A stretch of 64,000 nt of DNA from Mycolicibacterium tusciae (GCF_002086795.1 NZ_MVIM01000002.1:310001-374000); one strand, 5' to 3'; positions 1 to 8,517 are shown, numbered from the stretch's first letter. Notes: a model not told the origin generated them from the letters alone. Numbers and translations: made by a program.

Positions 1-1942
1 ACGCCCCGATGAGCTCGCGTGGCGCCTCGTAGACCTTGTTGTGCCTGCCGAGGTAGCAGGGGTCGTGGTAGGTGACATCGACCCCGCCGTCGGCGGGCTT
101 CACCGGTACCAGCTTCTTGTCGCGGATCAGCCGGTTCAGCAGCTGGGTGTGGTGCAGCACGGTGTAATTGCCGCCCACTTGCGGATACTCGCGGCCCAGC
201 GTGTTGAAGCAGTGCGGGCATGTCACGACGACCTTGCGGTCCACCCGCTCGACACCCTCGAAGAGCTCGTTGAGCGTCTCGACGTTCTGCGCGGCCAGCT
301 GCTGGAACAGGAACTCGTTACCCGAGCGCCGGGCCGAGTCGCCGTTGCACGTCTCGCCCTCGCCGAGCACCAGGTACTTCACGCCCGCGGTCGCGAGCAG
401 TTCGGCGACCGCCTTGGTGGTCTTCTTCGCGCGATCCTCGTATGCGCCCGCGCAACCCACCCAGAACAAGTACTCGTAGCCCTCGAAGGACTCGACGTCC
501 TTGCCGTAGACCGGCACGTCGAAGTCGACCTCGTCGATCCAGTTGGTGCGGTCCTTCGAGTTCTGGCCCCACGGATTGCCTTTGTTCTCAAGGTTTTTGA
601 ACAGCACACCGAGTTCGCCGGGGAACTCAGACTCCATCATCACCTGGTACCGGCGCATATCGACGATGTGGTCGATGTGCTCGATGTCGACCGGGCACTG
701 CTCGACGCAGGCGCCGCACGTGGTGCACGACCACAACACGTCGGGGTCGATCACGCCGCCCTGTTCGAGGGTGCCGACCAGTGGCCGGGTGGCCTGCTCG
801 GGACCCGAACCCATGATTCGTTCGAAGCCCGATTCCGGAACGTGGTGCTCTTCGTCGTGTTTCTCGCCGCCGAGGTCCTCACCGACGCCACCCTCGGAGG
901 TGTTCTCCAGCGGCGACTCCTTGTCACCGAGGATGTACGGCGCCTTCGCGAACAGGTGATCGCGAAGGTTCATGATCACGAGCTTGGGGGACAGCGGCTT
1001 GCCGGTGTTCCACGCGGGGCACTGCGACTGACAGCGTCCACACTCGGTGCACGTGGTCATGTCGAGGTAGGCCTTCCACGTGAAGTCCTCGATCTTGCCG
1101 CGCCCCAGGATGGCGTCCTCGGCGGGATCCTCGAAGTCGACCCGCTCGCCGTCGTACTCGACCGGCAGCAGCGGACCCAGTCCGTTGGGCATCCGCTTGA
1201 ACGTGACGTTGACCGGCGCCAGGCCGATGTGGAGGTGCTTGGAGTGCAGGACGATCAGCAGAAAGACCAGCATGACGGCGATGTGCCCGATCAGCGCCAG
1301 CGTCTCGATCCATTCATTGGCGGATTCGCCGAGCGGATGCAGGATCCAGCCCATGAACTGTGAGAAGAATGCGCCATTTCCGTAGGGCAGGGCTCCGGTG
1401 TTGGCGCCGGCGCCACGGACCAGCGCGTAGGTCCAGATGACGTTGAAGATCATGAACAGGATCAGCCAGGCGCCGCCGGTGTGCGAACCGTAGAAACGCG
1501 AGTCGCGCCCGTGCTTCTTGGGCTCGCGGACGATACGGATGATCGCGAACGTGATGATGCCGAGCAGCACGGCGACGGCGAAGAAGTCCTGTAGGAAGCC
1601 GAGAGCGTCCCAGCGGCCGACGAACGGGATGTGGAAGTCGTGGTCGACGACCTGACCGAACGCCTCGACGTAGACCGATCCGAGGATGAAGAAGCCCCAC
1701 ATGGTGAAGAAGTGGGCGATGCCGGGGATCGACCAGCGCAGCAGTCGGGTTTGCCCGAAGACCTCCTCGAACTGCGTGGTGATGCGCTTTTTGAGGTTGT
1801 CCTTGCGGTTGTTCTCGACGCTGGTCTTCGCGCCGGACCGGATGAGGTTCGTCAGGAAGAGCACGCGCTTGAATGCGAAGGCACCGACGAGGGCGAGCAT
1901 CAGGACCACGGAGATGATCCTGATCAGCATCTGCGTTTCCAC
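1..1942 (-). CDS. etfD: Iron-sulfur membrane oxidoreductase EtfD (partial, 3' end off window)
   Basis: Rv0338c homologue, named EtfD in M. tuberculosis, which takes electrons from electron-transfer flavoprotein during fatty-acid and cholesterol beta-oxidation and passes them to the membrane. The window holds about 647 codons from the GTG start at 1942; the C-terminus runs off the left edge. The N-terminal third is hydrophobic (membrane domain). Two ferredoxin-type clusters follow: CTECGRCQSQCP near 1020-1065 and CTTCGACVEQCP near 690-730. Then come parts of cysteine-rich CCG domains (GETCNG near 345, TCPHCFNTL near 215). The start is supported by GGGAGG six bases upstream. Two tandem palindromes (1961-2003) cover the probable promoter, suggesting control by a lipid-responsive TetR-type repressor (inference). 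Confidence 0.93.
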   Translation of the reverse strand, partial: METQMLIRIISVVLMLALVGAFAFKRVLFLTNLIRSGAKTSVENNRKDNLKKRITTQFEEVFGQTRLLRWSIPGIAHFFTMWGFFILGSVYVEAFGQVVDHDFHIPFVGRWDALGFLQDFFAVAVLLGIITFAIIRIVREPKKHGRDSRFYGSHTGGAWLILFMIFNVIWTYALVRGAGANTGALPYGNGAFFSQFMGWILHPLGESANEWIETLALIGHIAVMLVFLLIVLHSKHLHIGLAPVNVTFKRMPNGLGPLLPVEYDGERVDFEDPAEDAILGRGKIEDFTWKAYLDMTTCTECGRCQSQCPAWNTGKPLSPKLVIMNLRDHLFAKAPYILGDKESPLENTSEGGVGEDLGGEKHDEEHHVPESGFERIMGSGPEQATRPLVGTLEQGGVIDPDVLWSCTTCGACVEQCPVDIEHIDHIVDMRRYQVMMESEFPGELGVLFKNLENKGNPWGQNSKDRTNWIDEVDFDVPVYGKDVESFEGYEYLFWVGCAGAYEDRAKKTTKAVAELLATAGVKYLVLGEGETCNGDSARRSGNEFLFQQLAAQNVETLNELFEGVERVDRKVVVTCPHCFNTLGREYPQVGGNYTVLHHTQLLNRLIRDKKLVPVKPADGGVDVTYHDPCYLGRHNKVYEAPRELIGA

Positions 1943-1960
1943 CGCGCGCCTCCCGTCCTT

Positions 1961-2003
1961 AAGTTACTCAAGGGTAACTTATCTGATGTTACCCGCCAGT
2001 AAC
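1961..2003. promoter_or_regulatory. Tandem GTTAC palindromes upstream of etfD
   Basis: Two perfect inverted repeats lie in tandem: AAGTTAC-N6-GTAACTT at 1961-1980 and GTTAC-N6-GTAAC at 1988-2003, centres 25 bp apart. They share the same half-site and spacer, and sit 20-60 bases before the etfD start, over where TAnnnT-type -10 hexamers (TAACTT, TAAGTT) can be read on the minus strand. This is the form of a TetR-family operator. The regulator is not identifiable from the window. The rest of the 1943-2155 gap shows nothing else convincing. Confidence 0.7.
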
Positions 2004-2155
2004 TTTCGCTGCATGCCTGCTCATAGTTACACCACAGCTGGATTCAGGTCTACGCAGGCTGACCTAACTACGGTTCGCCACACTCACCGGATGGTTATCG
2101 GGGCTGCCGGTTCCGCCGGCGCTGCCGCTGACACTGGTGGCAGGAATCACAGGTC

Positions 2156-4693
2156 TCAGCCCTGCGGTGCGACCATCGCACGCAACATCGACAACATCTC
2201 CGAACGCGATTCGGCGCCCAGCCGTCGCCGGATTCGCGCGACGTGATGCTCGACGGTCTTCGCTGAGATGAACAGCTGGGTGCCGATGTCTCGGTACGGC
2301 ATGCCGAGCAATAGGAGTTCGGCGACTTCGCGCTCGCGGTCCGACAGTTTCGTCGCGGCCGGGCGGGTGGGACCGGGGTGGCTGTCCACGGCTGCCGACG
2401 TGTCGAGGCTCTGCGTCGCATCCAGTGCGGTGGTCTGTTTCAGGTCGCGAGCCAGCTGCAGCATCGCACCCGAGACGCGGCCGTCGGGCGTGTGCAACGC
2501 GGCCTGCCCCGCCAACCGGGTGGCATCCCAGGTGAGCCCGAACTGTGACAGCCCGCGCGCCGCCGCGCCGACGTCGTCGGTGTCCACGTGGTTGGCGAGC
2601 ACCCGCAGCCACGTGCGGCCCGCGGTGGCCAATGCCTTGGCGAACGGGCTGTGTGCGGCGGCGGCGGTCAACGCCTGACCGTGCGGCGCCACCGCCTCCG
2701 GTGAATTGGTGAGGATCCCCGCGTGCACACCGGCCCAGCGCAACGGCACCGACCACAACAGCGGGTTGCCGAGCGAATCCAGCAGGGCGAACGCCTCGTC
2801 GAGGGTGTGCTGCAGCCGGTCGATCTGACGCAGCCGGGCCGCGGCCACCCATAGCTCACCCAACGGCAGCAGGGAGAACAGGTCCATCGAGTACTCGGCG
2901 AGCACTTCGGCCGCCGCATACCAATGCTTCTGTACCGCGCCGCTGTCGCCGCTACGGCGCGCGATCGCCGTCTGCAGCGCCGACGCCCACAGCGCGTCGC
3001 GGCGGTGCAGCGCATCAGCGTCTGCGGCAACGGCGGCGACGTCGGCCGTCGCGGCCTGTAACTGGCCGTCGAGCATCCGCACCCAGCCCAACAACAGCCG
3101 GTGTCTGCGTGCGGCGAACGTGGTGTTCTCGGGGCTTTCGTCCAGTGATGTCCGCACGGCACGGCCGATCACGCTGCGGGCCCGTACGGGGTCGCCGCCG
3201 TGCAGGGCGGCGAGCGTCACCAGCGCAGCGGGGGTGTCGGGGGCGACGCCCGTCGGCGACTGATCGGCGGTGATCGACTGGCCCAGCCGTGCGACCGCCG
3301 ACGGGTAAGGAGCATCGAGGGACATCAGGAGCCCCTCGGCGAGGCTGCGGGCGGCGCGCGAGGTCGACGTCGGCGGGCCCGCGCTCTCGGCGCTGAGCGC
3401 CATCCGCGCTGCGGGCAGATCCCCAACCGCAAGTGACACGATGGCGCCCGCCGAGCCGACGAACGCGTCCGGATAGGGTCCGAGCCAGCGGAAGATGTCG
3501 GCGGCCTGCGCGGAGCTGCCATCGTGCGCAGCGATGCTGGCCGCGATGCGGACCGCGGCCGCGCGTTCAGCCGCGTCGTCGGACCCGAGCAGCTCGTCGG
3601 CTATCCGGCCCGCGGTGGCACAGTCGCCCGTCAGGGCGAGCGCGTCCGCCAATCTCGCGTTGAGCTTCGTCGCCCCTGCGTCGGATGCCGCGCGATAAAG
3701 TCTTGCCGCCCTTGCGGGTTGGCCATGACTTTCGGCCGCGAGCTTGGCCAGTGCGCTCGCCAGCCGATCGTCGCGAAGCCCGTGTTCGGCCAGCCGCAAC
3801 GCGAGATCGGCTGACAGCGTGGATGATTCGATCTGAGAGACGAGCAATGCGATCTCGGTGTCGTGGTGGCGCGCGGTACCGATGATCTGTGCGATGCAGT
3901 GGTGCGCGGAACGCAGGAAGGTGTGACTGTGCGACGGCTCGATCAATCCGGTCGCGCGGGCACGGTCGACAAGTCGTTGGGCGTCCTGGGCTCCGATGCG
4001 CAGCGTCGCCGCGACGTCGTCTGGGCCCAGGCCGGGACTCAGCGAGGTCACCAGCAGGGTGTCCAGCACCGGCTCGTCGAGTCGGCGTAACCGTTCGATC
4101 AGCGCGAAGCTCGCCGCCTGCGCGATTGCCGACGTCGGCGCCTCGCCCTCGCGGGAGGAGGCGGCGGTGATCGCCGGCCCCAACAGGAACGGCAGCCCGG
4201 CCGTGGACACCATGAGCGCACGGATGAACTCGGGTGTCGGTGTGGCGCCGAGGATTTCGGCCGCGGCACGCGTCACGTCAGGTGGACTCAATGCGCCTAT
4301 CGTCACGACGGGGTTCTCGCGTTCGATCGCGGTGGCCAAGGCGCGCAGCGCGGGCCGGTGCGCGAGGGGTTCCGTCGCGACGACGACCGTCGAAGCGGGA
4401 TCGGCCACGCGGTCGACGAGCTGTTCGAGTTCGACATCGTCGAGCAGATGCGCGTCGTCGATCACGATGGCCGCTGCGGGATCGTCACCGCTGCGCGGCG
4501 GCCGGGTGAGTAACGGAATCCCGGCCGTACGCAATGTGTTTCGCACCGCGGCGAGGATCGACGTCTTACCGCTGCCGATGCCGCCTGCTACCAGGAGCTT
4601 CACCGGTTCGCCCGGCGCTGACGTCAGCGCCGCGATGGTGTCACGCGCGGGCGGCGGGATCTCGGTGACGTGCTCCGGCGCCGGTTTGGGCAT
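2156..4693 (-). CDS. iniR: STAND-type ATPase / LuxR-family regulator IniR
   Basis: 845-residue regulator equivalent to Rv0339c, described in M. tuberculosis as IniR, activator of iniBAC. Residues 37-44 form a Walker A (GGIGSGKT) and VIDD at 77-80 is the Walker B. A long helical, TPR-like middle region follows, and a LuxR/GerE helix-turn-helix occupies about 780-840, starting KLSDREREVAELL. This is the layout of MalT-like STAND activators, which need ligand and ATP before they bind DNA. The gene begins only 3 bases after the stop of the upstream Hsp70-like gene, so the two are almost surely cotranscribed. Likely targets are the iniB-like and iniB promoters at 6560-7508. The family and position are clear; the ligand cannot be read from sequence. 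Confidence 0.9.
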   Translation of the reverse strand: MPKPAPEHVTEIPPPARDTIAALTSAPGEPVKLLVAGGIGSGKTSILAAVRNTLRTAGIPLLTRPPRSGDDPAAAIVIDDAHLLDDVELEQLVDRVADPASTVVVATEPLAHRPALRALATAIERENPVVTIGALSPPDVTRAAAEILGATPTPEFIRALMVSTAGLPFLLGPAITAASSREGEAPTSAIAQAASFALIERLRRLDEPVLDTLLVTSLSPGLGPDDVAATLRIGAQDAQRLVDRARATGLIEPSHSHTFLRSAHHCIAQIIGTARHHDTEIALLVSQIESSTLSADLALRLAEHGLRDDRLASALAKLAAESHGQPARAARLYRAASDAGATKLNARLADALALTGDCATAGRIADELLGSDDAAERAAAVRIAASIAAHDGSSAQAADIFRWLGPYPDAFVGSAGAIVSLAVGDLPAARMALSAESAGPPTSTSRAARSLAEGLLMSLDAPYPSAVARLGQSITADQSPTGVAPDTPAALVTLAALHGGDPVRARSVIGRAVRTSLDESPENTTFAARRHRLLLGWVRMLDGQLQAATADVAAVAADADALHRRDALWASALQTAIARRSGDSGAVQKHWYAAAEVLAEYSMDLFSLLPLGELWVAAARLRQIDRLQHTLDEAFALLDSLGNPLLWSVPLRWAGVHAGILTNSPEAVAPHGQALTAAAAHSPFAKALATAGRTWLRVLANHVDTDDVGAAARGLSQFGLTWDATRLAGQAALHTPDGRVSGAMLQLARDLKQTTALDATQSLDTSAAVDSHPGPTRPAATKLSDREREVAELLLLGMPYRDIGTQLFISAKTVEHHVARIRRRLGAESRSEMLSMLRAMVAPQG

Positions 4694-4696
4694 GGA

Positions 4697-6496
4697 TCAC
4701 GTGCCGTCGTCGGGAACCACCACGTCGGGAACCACCACTGTTGTCGTGATGATCGGATCTTCGGTGGTGGTCGGAGGCTGGGTAGTTGTCGGTTGGGTGG
4801 TGGTCGGCTGCGTCGTCGTCGGCTGTGTGGTCGTCGTGGTGGTGGTCGTCGTTGTCGTCGTCGTGGTCGTTGTCGAGGTCGTCGACGGAGTCGTGGTCGT
4901 CGTGGTCGTCGTCGAGGGAGGCGGCACAACGGTGGTGCTCGGCTGGCCGTCGGATCCCGTGACGGTGATGGTCTGCGAGGTGGGTGGTCCCGCGGGCGAC
5001 GGGCCGGTTTCGAAGGTCGTCGCCGTCTCGGTAACCGGACCGGTGTTGCTGGATGTGCCGGTCAACGTGACCGCGAGACCGCCGATGGCCAAGAGCACGG
5101 CCGCGGCGGCGGCACCGAACAGGATCGTCGGACGCTTGTACCAGGGCAGCGGTCCCGGTTCGGGGGTGAAGCCTTCTTCTTCGTGACTGAACTCCATCGG
5201 CGGCCTGGCCGCCGACCCGGTGGCAGCTGGGTCGAAGGTGTAGTCGTCGCCGGTGTACGGCACGGGCTCGCCGTCGCCGGCAGGGATGTCGTCCTGCGAC
5301 CATGCGAGCGCACGGAACGTCGAGGAATCCGTCGCGTCGCCGGCCATGCCCGCTGCGGCCGCGCCTGCTGCACCCGCACCGGCCGCCCCCGCGACCCAGC
5401 CCGCGGTCGGGGCCATCCCCGTGGGAGCATCCGCAGCGGTGGCCATTCCGGTTGCCGCGTCAGCACCTTCGGCCAGCACCGCAGCGCCTGCGGCCACGTT
5501 CACCTGCGATTGCGGGGTTGTGACGACGGGCGCGCGCAGCCGCGTCGAGAGCTGCTGAGTCACCAACGGGATGTTCGCACCGCCGCCGACGGTCGCAACG
5601 GCCGAGACATCGGCAGCGGCAATGTTGTTGCGCTGCAATGTTTCTTCAACGGTATTGAGGAAGCCGGTCAGCGGCGCGGCGATGAGTTGTTCCAACTCGG
5701 TGCGCGTCACGCGGACATCGGATGCGAAGCCCGGTAGTTCGGCGTGGACGGCCGCGGCGGTCTCGGCGGACAACCGCTCCTTGGCCAGCCTGCAGTCGTT
5801 GCGCAACTTGGCCAACGATCCGACGGCCGCCGTGTTCGCGGGATCGGCGTCGCTCGCCTCCGCGATGCCGGCGACGACGTGGTTCAGCAGCGCCTGATCG
5901 ATCTGATCGCCGGAGAAGTCGGCGTACCGCACCGTCTGACCGATGGTGTCGTAGTTGGCGCCCGCGTCGGCCAGCGTGACGCTGGTACCGCTGCCGCCGA
6001 AATCGCACAGCACCACGACGCCGCTGGACGGCAGACCCGGCGCCGACTGCAACGCCGAAAGTGCGGCGACCGAATCCGGGACCAGCGCCGGCGCGACACC
6101 GTTGGGAGCCAGGCTCGGGGCGCCGCGCAACGCGCCGCGCAATGCGCCGACCGTCGCGGCACCCCAGTGTGCGGGCACCGCGATCGCGATGGGTGCGCCG
6201 CCGCCGACGGTTCGTGCCATTGCGTCGAGGGCTTCGACGAGCACCTGCTCACCGCGGTGGGCCGAACCGTCGGCCGCGACCAACGGCACCGGATCGCCCA
6301 CGCGCTCCACGAATCCCGTCAGCACCATCCCCGACGGCTGGACCGAAGGGTCCCCTGAGTATTCGGACGGCACGCCGACTTCGGCTGCTCGGTCCTCGAA
6401 CACCGTGAGCACGGAACGTCGCATCACCGGGGGACGGCCCATGCGAGCCGCCACCAAATTGGTCATCCCAATGGACAACCCGAGAGAGTCGCTCAT
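4697..6496 (-). CDS. Hsp70-like membrane protein with Thr-rich extracytoplasmic tail
   Basis: 599 residues. The N-terminal ~370 residues resemble the actin/Hsp70 nucleotide-binding fold: a DFGGSGTS phosphate-type motif, an LPSSGVVVLCD strand before it, and a GGGANIP motif later. An Ala/Gly-rich linker follows, then a transmembrane helix at about 456-476, then an outside tail dominated by Thr with repeated TTTQP units. The Hsp70 substrate-binding domain is absent and replaced by the membrane anchor and tail. The start at 6496 (MSDSLGLS) has GAGGAAAAG just upstream; the frame stays open to 6559, but that extension has no good ribosome site. It is first gene of an operon with iniR, 3 bases apart. 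A role as envelope sensor feeding IniR is inference; no function is established. Confidence 0.85.
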   Translation of the reverse strand: MSDSLGLSIGMTNLVAARMGRPPVMRRSVLTVFEDRAAEVGVPSEYSGDPSVQPSGMVLTGFVERVGDPVPLVAADGSAHRGEQVLVEALDAMARTVGGGAPIAIAVPAHWGAATVGALRGALRGAPSLAPNGVAPALVPDSVAALSALQSAPGLPSSGVVVLCDFGGSGTSVTLADAGANYDTIGQTVRYADFSGDQIDQALLNHVVAGIAEASDADPANTAAVGSLAKLRNDCRLAKERLSAETAAAVHAELPGFASDVRVTRTELEQLIAAPLTGFLNTVEETLQRNNIAAADVSAVATVGGGANIPLVTQQLSTRLRAPVVTTPQSQVNVAAGAAVLAEGADAATGMATAADAPTGMAPTAGWVAGAAGAGAAGAAAAGMAGDATDSSTFRALAWSQDDIPAGDGEPVPYTGDDYTFDPAATGSAARPPMEFSHEEEGFTPEPGPLPWYKRPTILFGAAAAAVLLAIGGLAVTLTGTSSNTGPVTETATTFETGPSPAGPPTSQTITVTGSDGQPSTTVVPPPSTTTTTTTTPSTTSTTTTTTTTTTTTTTTTQPTTTQPTTTQPTTTQPPTTTEDPIITTTVVVPDVVVPDDGT

Positions 6497-6559
6497 CTTT
6501 TCCTCTGCATTTCGGCCGACCATCACGATAGCGGCTCTGCAGCCCGAAACCCGGCACAT

Positions 6560-6599
6560 CCCCCTATGCCGCGAAAACCCCTAACGTCGGGCCCCCTAA
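6560..6599 (+). promoter_or_regulatory. CCCCTA repeat cluster between Hsp70-like gene and IniB-like gene
   Basis: Three same-strand copies of CCCCTA lie at 6561-6566, 6578-6583 and 6593-6598. The middle one extends to CCCTAACGTCG (6579-6589). The same extended word recurs twice before iniB (7353-7363 and 7435-7445). Placement in the divergent gap between the iniR operon and an IniB-like gene fits an activator site, with IniR the obvious candidate (inference). Confidence 0.5.
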
Positions 6600-6727
6600 T
6601 GCCCCAGGTGTAGAGGTGGGTTTCGCACCGATCTCTGCGGCGTCCGCGGTGGATAGCATCGTGACAAGCCATTTGGCTGGTGCCATCTGTCTGTCATCTA
6701 TATCTGTATTGGGAAGGAGGGTGTTTC

Positions 6728-7261
6728 ATGGCCAACTCGCTGCTCGACTTCGTGATGTCCCTCGTGCGAGATCCCGACGCCGCCACGCGCTACGCAGAAA
6801 ACCCGGACCAAGCCATTCTCGACGCCAACCTCACCAACGTGACCACTGCCGACGTCAGCAACCTGATTCCGGTTGTCACGGAGTCACTGGGCGCGGCCGT
6901 GCCCAGCACGGGGGCCGAGGGCATCGTCGACATGGCCGACAACGTGTGGGCGAGCGGCGCCGCGACGGCGGCGTTCGACGCGTTCGACGACCAAGTGCCT
7001 GTTCAGGCGGTCGACGATATGCACCCGACCATCACCGAGTATGCCGATTCTTCGGATGACGTGCTGGACTCCGGACTGGATGCGCTGCACGACTCGAATA
7101 TCCCCGGGGTGGTCGGCGCCGACGACGGGTCACTGCAATTCGACCAGCCGATCATCGACGACCTGCCGGTGTTCGACCTGCCGGCCGACGGCCATCTCAG
7201 CGATACCGTGATCGAGGTCGCCGACATGGATTCCGACCCGTCGGGATACGACATCTTCTAA
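6728..7261 (+). CDS. IniB-like small protein (Rv0340 equivalent)
   Basis: 177 residues. The N-terminal ~45 residues (MANSLLDFVMSLVRDPDAAT...) match the start of IniB below: a short helix with LVRDP/LFRDP, then DANLTNVTTADV against AAANVSNVTAAQV. The rest is acidic and low in complexity, with many Asp residues (DDVLDSGLDALHD, QPIIDDLPVFDLP). In M. tuberculosis Rv0340 holds the same place and shares the IniB N-terminus. A very strong ribosome site (GGAAGGAGGG, about 7 bases before ATG) points to high expression. It is closed off from iniB by a strong intrinsic terminator, so it is its own transcription unit. Function unknown. Confidence 0.87.
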   Translation: MANSLLDFVMSLVRDPDAATRYAENPDQAILDANLTNVTTADVSNLIPVVTESLGAAVPSTGAEGIVDMADNVWASGAATAAFDAFDDQVPVQAVDDMHPTITEYADSSDDVLDSGLDALHDSNIPGVVGADDGSLQFDQPIIDDLPVFDLPADGHLSDTVIEVADMDSDPSGYDIF

Positions 7262-7276
7262 CCCCTCACCACCACG

Positions 7277-7312
7277 ACTGCGCGGCCGCAACCGGCCGCG
7301 CAGTTTTGTTTT
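7277..7312 (+). terminator. Intrinsic terminator after IniB-like gene
   Basis: A perfect 12-bp stem (ACTGCGCGGCCG at 7277-7288 with its complement at 7293-7304) and a four-base CAAC loop is followed by TTTGTTTT. This is a textbook rho-independent terminator, unusual in its U-rich tail for a mycobacterium, 15 bases past the stop codon. Confidence 0.92.
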
Positions 7313-7332
7313 CCGCCCGCTGCGATCACGAC

Positions 7333-7445
7333 CCCCTAACAACCCCCTAATCCCCTAACGTGGGTCGATGACCCATCCCGAGGTGCCTCGCCGCAGGCAG
7401 GGGTTTCGACCCCGTTTCAGGGGAGTCGGCTGGTCCCTAACGTGG
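7333..7445 (+). promoter_or_regulatory. CCCCTAA / CCCTAACGTGG repeats in iniB promoter region
   Basis: Three closely packed CCCCTA words (7333-7338, 7344-7349, 7352-7357) are followed by a further CCCTAACGTGG at 7435-7445, identical over 11 bases to 7353-7363 and 82 bases away. A small GGGGT-TTCG-ACCCC hairpin lies between them (7400-7413). The region precedes the iniB start at 7508 and shares its repeat with the gap before the IniB-like gene, so a common regulator is likely. Confidence 0.5.
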
Positions 7446-7507
7446 TCATCAGTTCGCCGGACAGCCCGGTGACCAGCTTCCGACAACACGACCGAAGGAC
7501 GACAGAA

Positions 7508-8467
7508 ATGACGAACGTAATCGACTGGCTCCTGGACCTCTTCCGTGATCCGATCCGGGCCCAGGAATTCATCGCGGACCCGGCCCGCTCGATGGCCGCG
7601 GCCAACGTGTCCAACGTGACCGCCGCTCAGGTGCAGGCGGTTGCCGCGACGGTCGCACCCGCTGCAGTCCTGCACGGCGGCGGCGATCCCGTATTCGGGC
7701 TGCAGCAGGCCGTTGCCCAGACCCACGGCATCGCCTTCGCCCCGCAGCGCCAGACCGACCTGCTGTCGAACAACGACACCAGTTTCATGAGCCCCGAGAC
7801 CAACATGTCCAACACGACGGGTCAGGACTCGCAGCAGGGCGTCGGCAACTTCGACCTGGAATTCGGTGACATCACCTTGGGTGACAAGACCAGCAACACC
7901 GCCACCAATGGTGGTGTGGTCAACACCGGCACCGCGGGCGATATCGACGCGACCCATGTCGACGGTGACGGCAATGTGGTCGGTGACGACAACGAGAACG
8001 TCAGCACCGGCGACATCGACGATTCCAACGTCAACATCGGTGAGGACAACGACATCGACGACAGCGGCGACCAGACCGCCGGCGGCGACATCATCTCCGA
8101 CAACGAGGGACCCGTCATCAACGACAACGACATGAGTGGTGGCAGCGGCGGCGGCGCGGCCGGCGGCGACGGTGGCGGTGGCCTGATCGGCATCGGCAAC
8201 GACGGCGGCAGCGCGTCCGGCGGGGCCGGTGGCTCCGGCGGCGGCATCGTGATCGTCGACAACGACACGACCACTGTCGGCGGAAACCAGACCACGGTCG
8301 ACGACTCGGTCGACAACTCAGGTCAGGACAACTCGGTCGACAGCTCGGTCGACAACTCCGGCCAGGACAACTCGGTCGACAGCTCGGTGGACAACTCGGG
8401 TCAGGTCAACAGCAGCATCGACACCAGCGTCGATGTGGACAACTCGGTCGACGCCGGTCTGTTCTGA
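7508..8467 (+). CDS. iniB: Isoniazid-inducible protein IniB
   Basis: 319-residue Gly/Asn/Asp-rich protein, first gene of iniBAC, which in mycobacteria is induced by inhibitors of cell-wall synthesis. The N-terminal helical segment (MTNVIDWLLDLFRDPIRAQEF) is the conserved IniB domain. The middle is rich in GGGSGG and DDxN runs, and the C-terminus has three 13-residue repeats of the form SVDNSGQDNSVDS encoded by 39-bp units at 8306-8422. No signal peptide is evident. ATG at 7508 is chosen because it begins the conserved IniB motif, though its ribosome site is weak. A long hairpin separates it from iniA. The biochemical role of IniB is not known. Confidence 0.92.
   Translation: MTNVIDWLLDLFRDPIRAQEFIADPARSMAAANVSNVTAAQVQAVAATVAPAAVLHGGGDPVFGLQQAVAQTHGIAFAPQRQTDLLSNNDTSFMSPETNMSNTTGQDSQQGVGNFDLEFGDITLGDKTSNTATNGGVVNTGTAGDIDATHVDGDGNVVGDDNENVSTGDIDDSNVNIGEDNDIDDSGDQTAGGDIISDNEGPVINDNDMSGGSGGGAAGGDGGGGLIGIGNDGGSASGGAGGSGGGIVIVDNDTTTVGGNQTTVDDSVDNSGQDNSVDSSVDNSGQDNSVDSSVDNSGQVNSSIDTSVDVDNSVDAGLF
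8306..8422 (+). repeat. 39-bp tandem repeats inside iniB
   Basis: Three in-frame 39-bp units (8306-8344, 8345-8383, 8384-8422) encode 13-residue Ser/Val/Asp/Asn/Gly/Gln repeats. The first two are nearly identical; the third diverges in its second half. Copy number may vary between strains. Confidence 0.85.
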
Positions 8468-8484
8468 CGTCGAGCACCAACGCC

Positions 8485-8517
8485 ACTGGCGGGGATCGAA
8501 AGCCGATCCCCGCCAGT
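8485..8517 (+). promoter_or_regulatory. 14-bp perfect hairpin between iniB and iniA
   Basis: ACTGGCGGGGATCG at 8485-8498 pairs perfectly with 8504-8517 across a five-base loop. No T-run follows. It lies 17 bases past the iniB stop and 51 bases before iniA. It may act as a partial terminator or an RNA-stabilising stem that gives more iniB than iniAC transcript (inference). Confidence 0.8.

Noticed and set aside
4755..4920. Repetitive GTGGTC/GTCGTC tract, looks like a repeat array
   Set aside because: It encodes the Thr-rich tail of the Hsp70-like protein; no spacers, so not CRISPR, and it is in frame.
6666..6679. AGCCA-TT-TGGCT inverted repeat upstream of the IniB-like gene
   Set aside because: Only five-base arms; likely chance in this composition.
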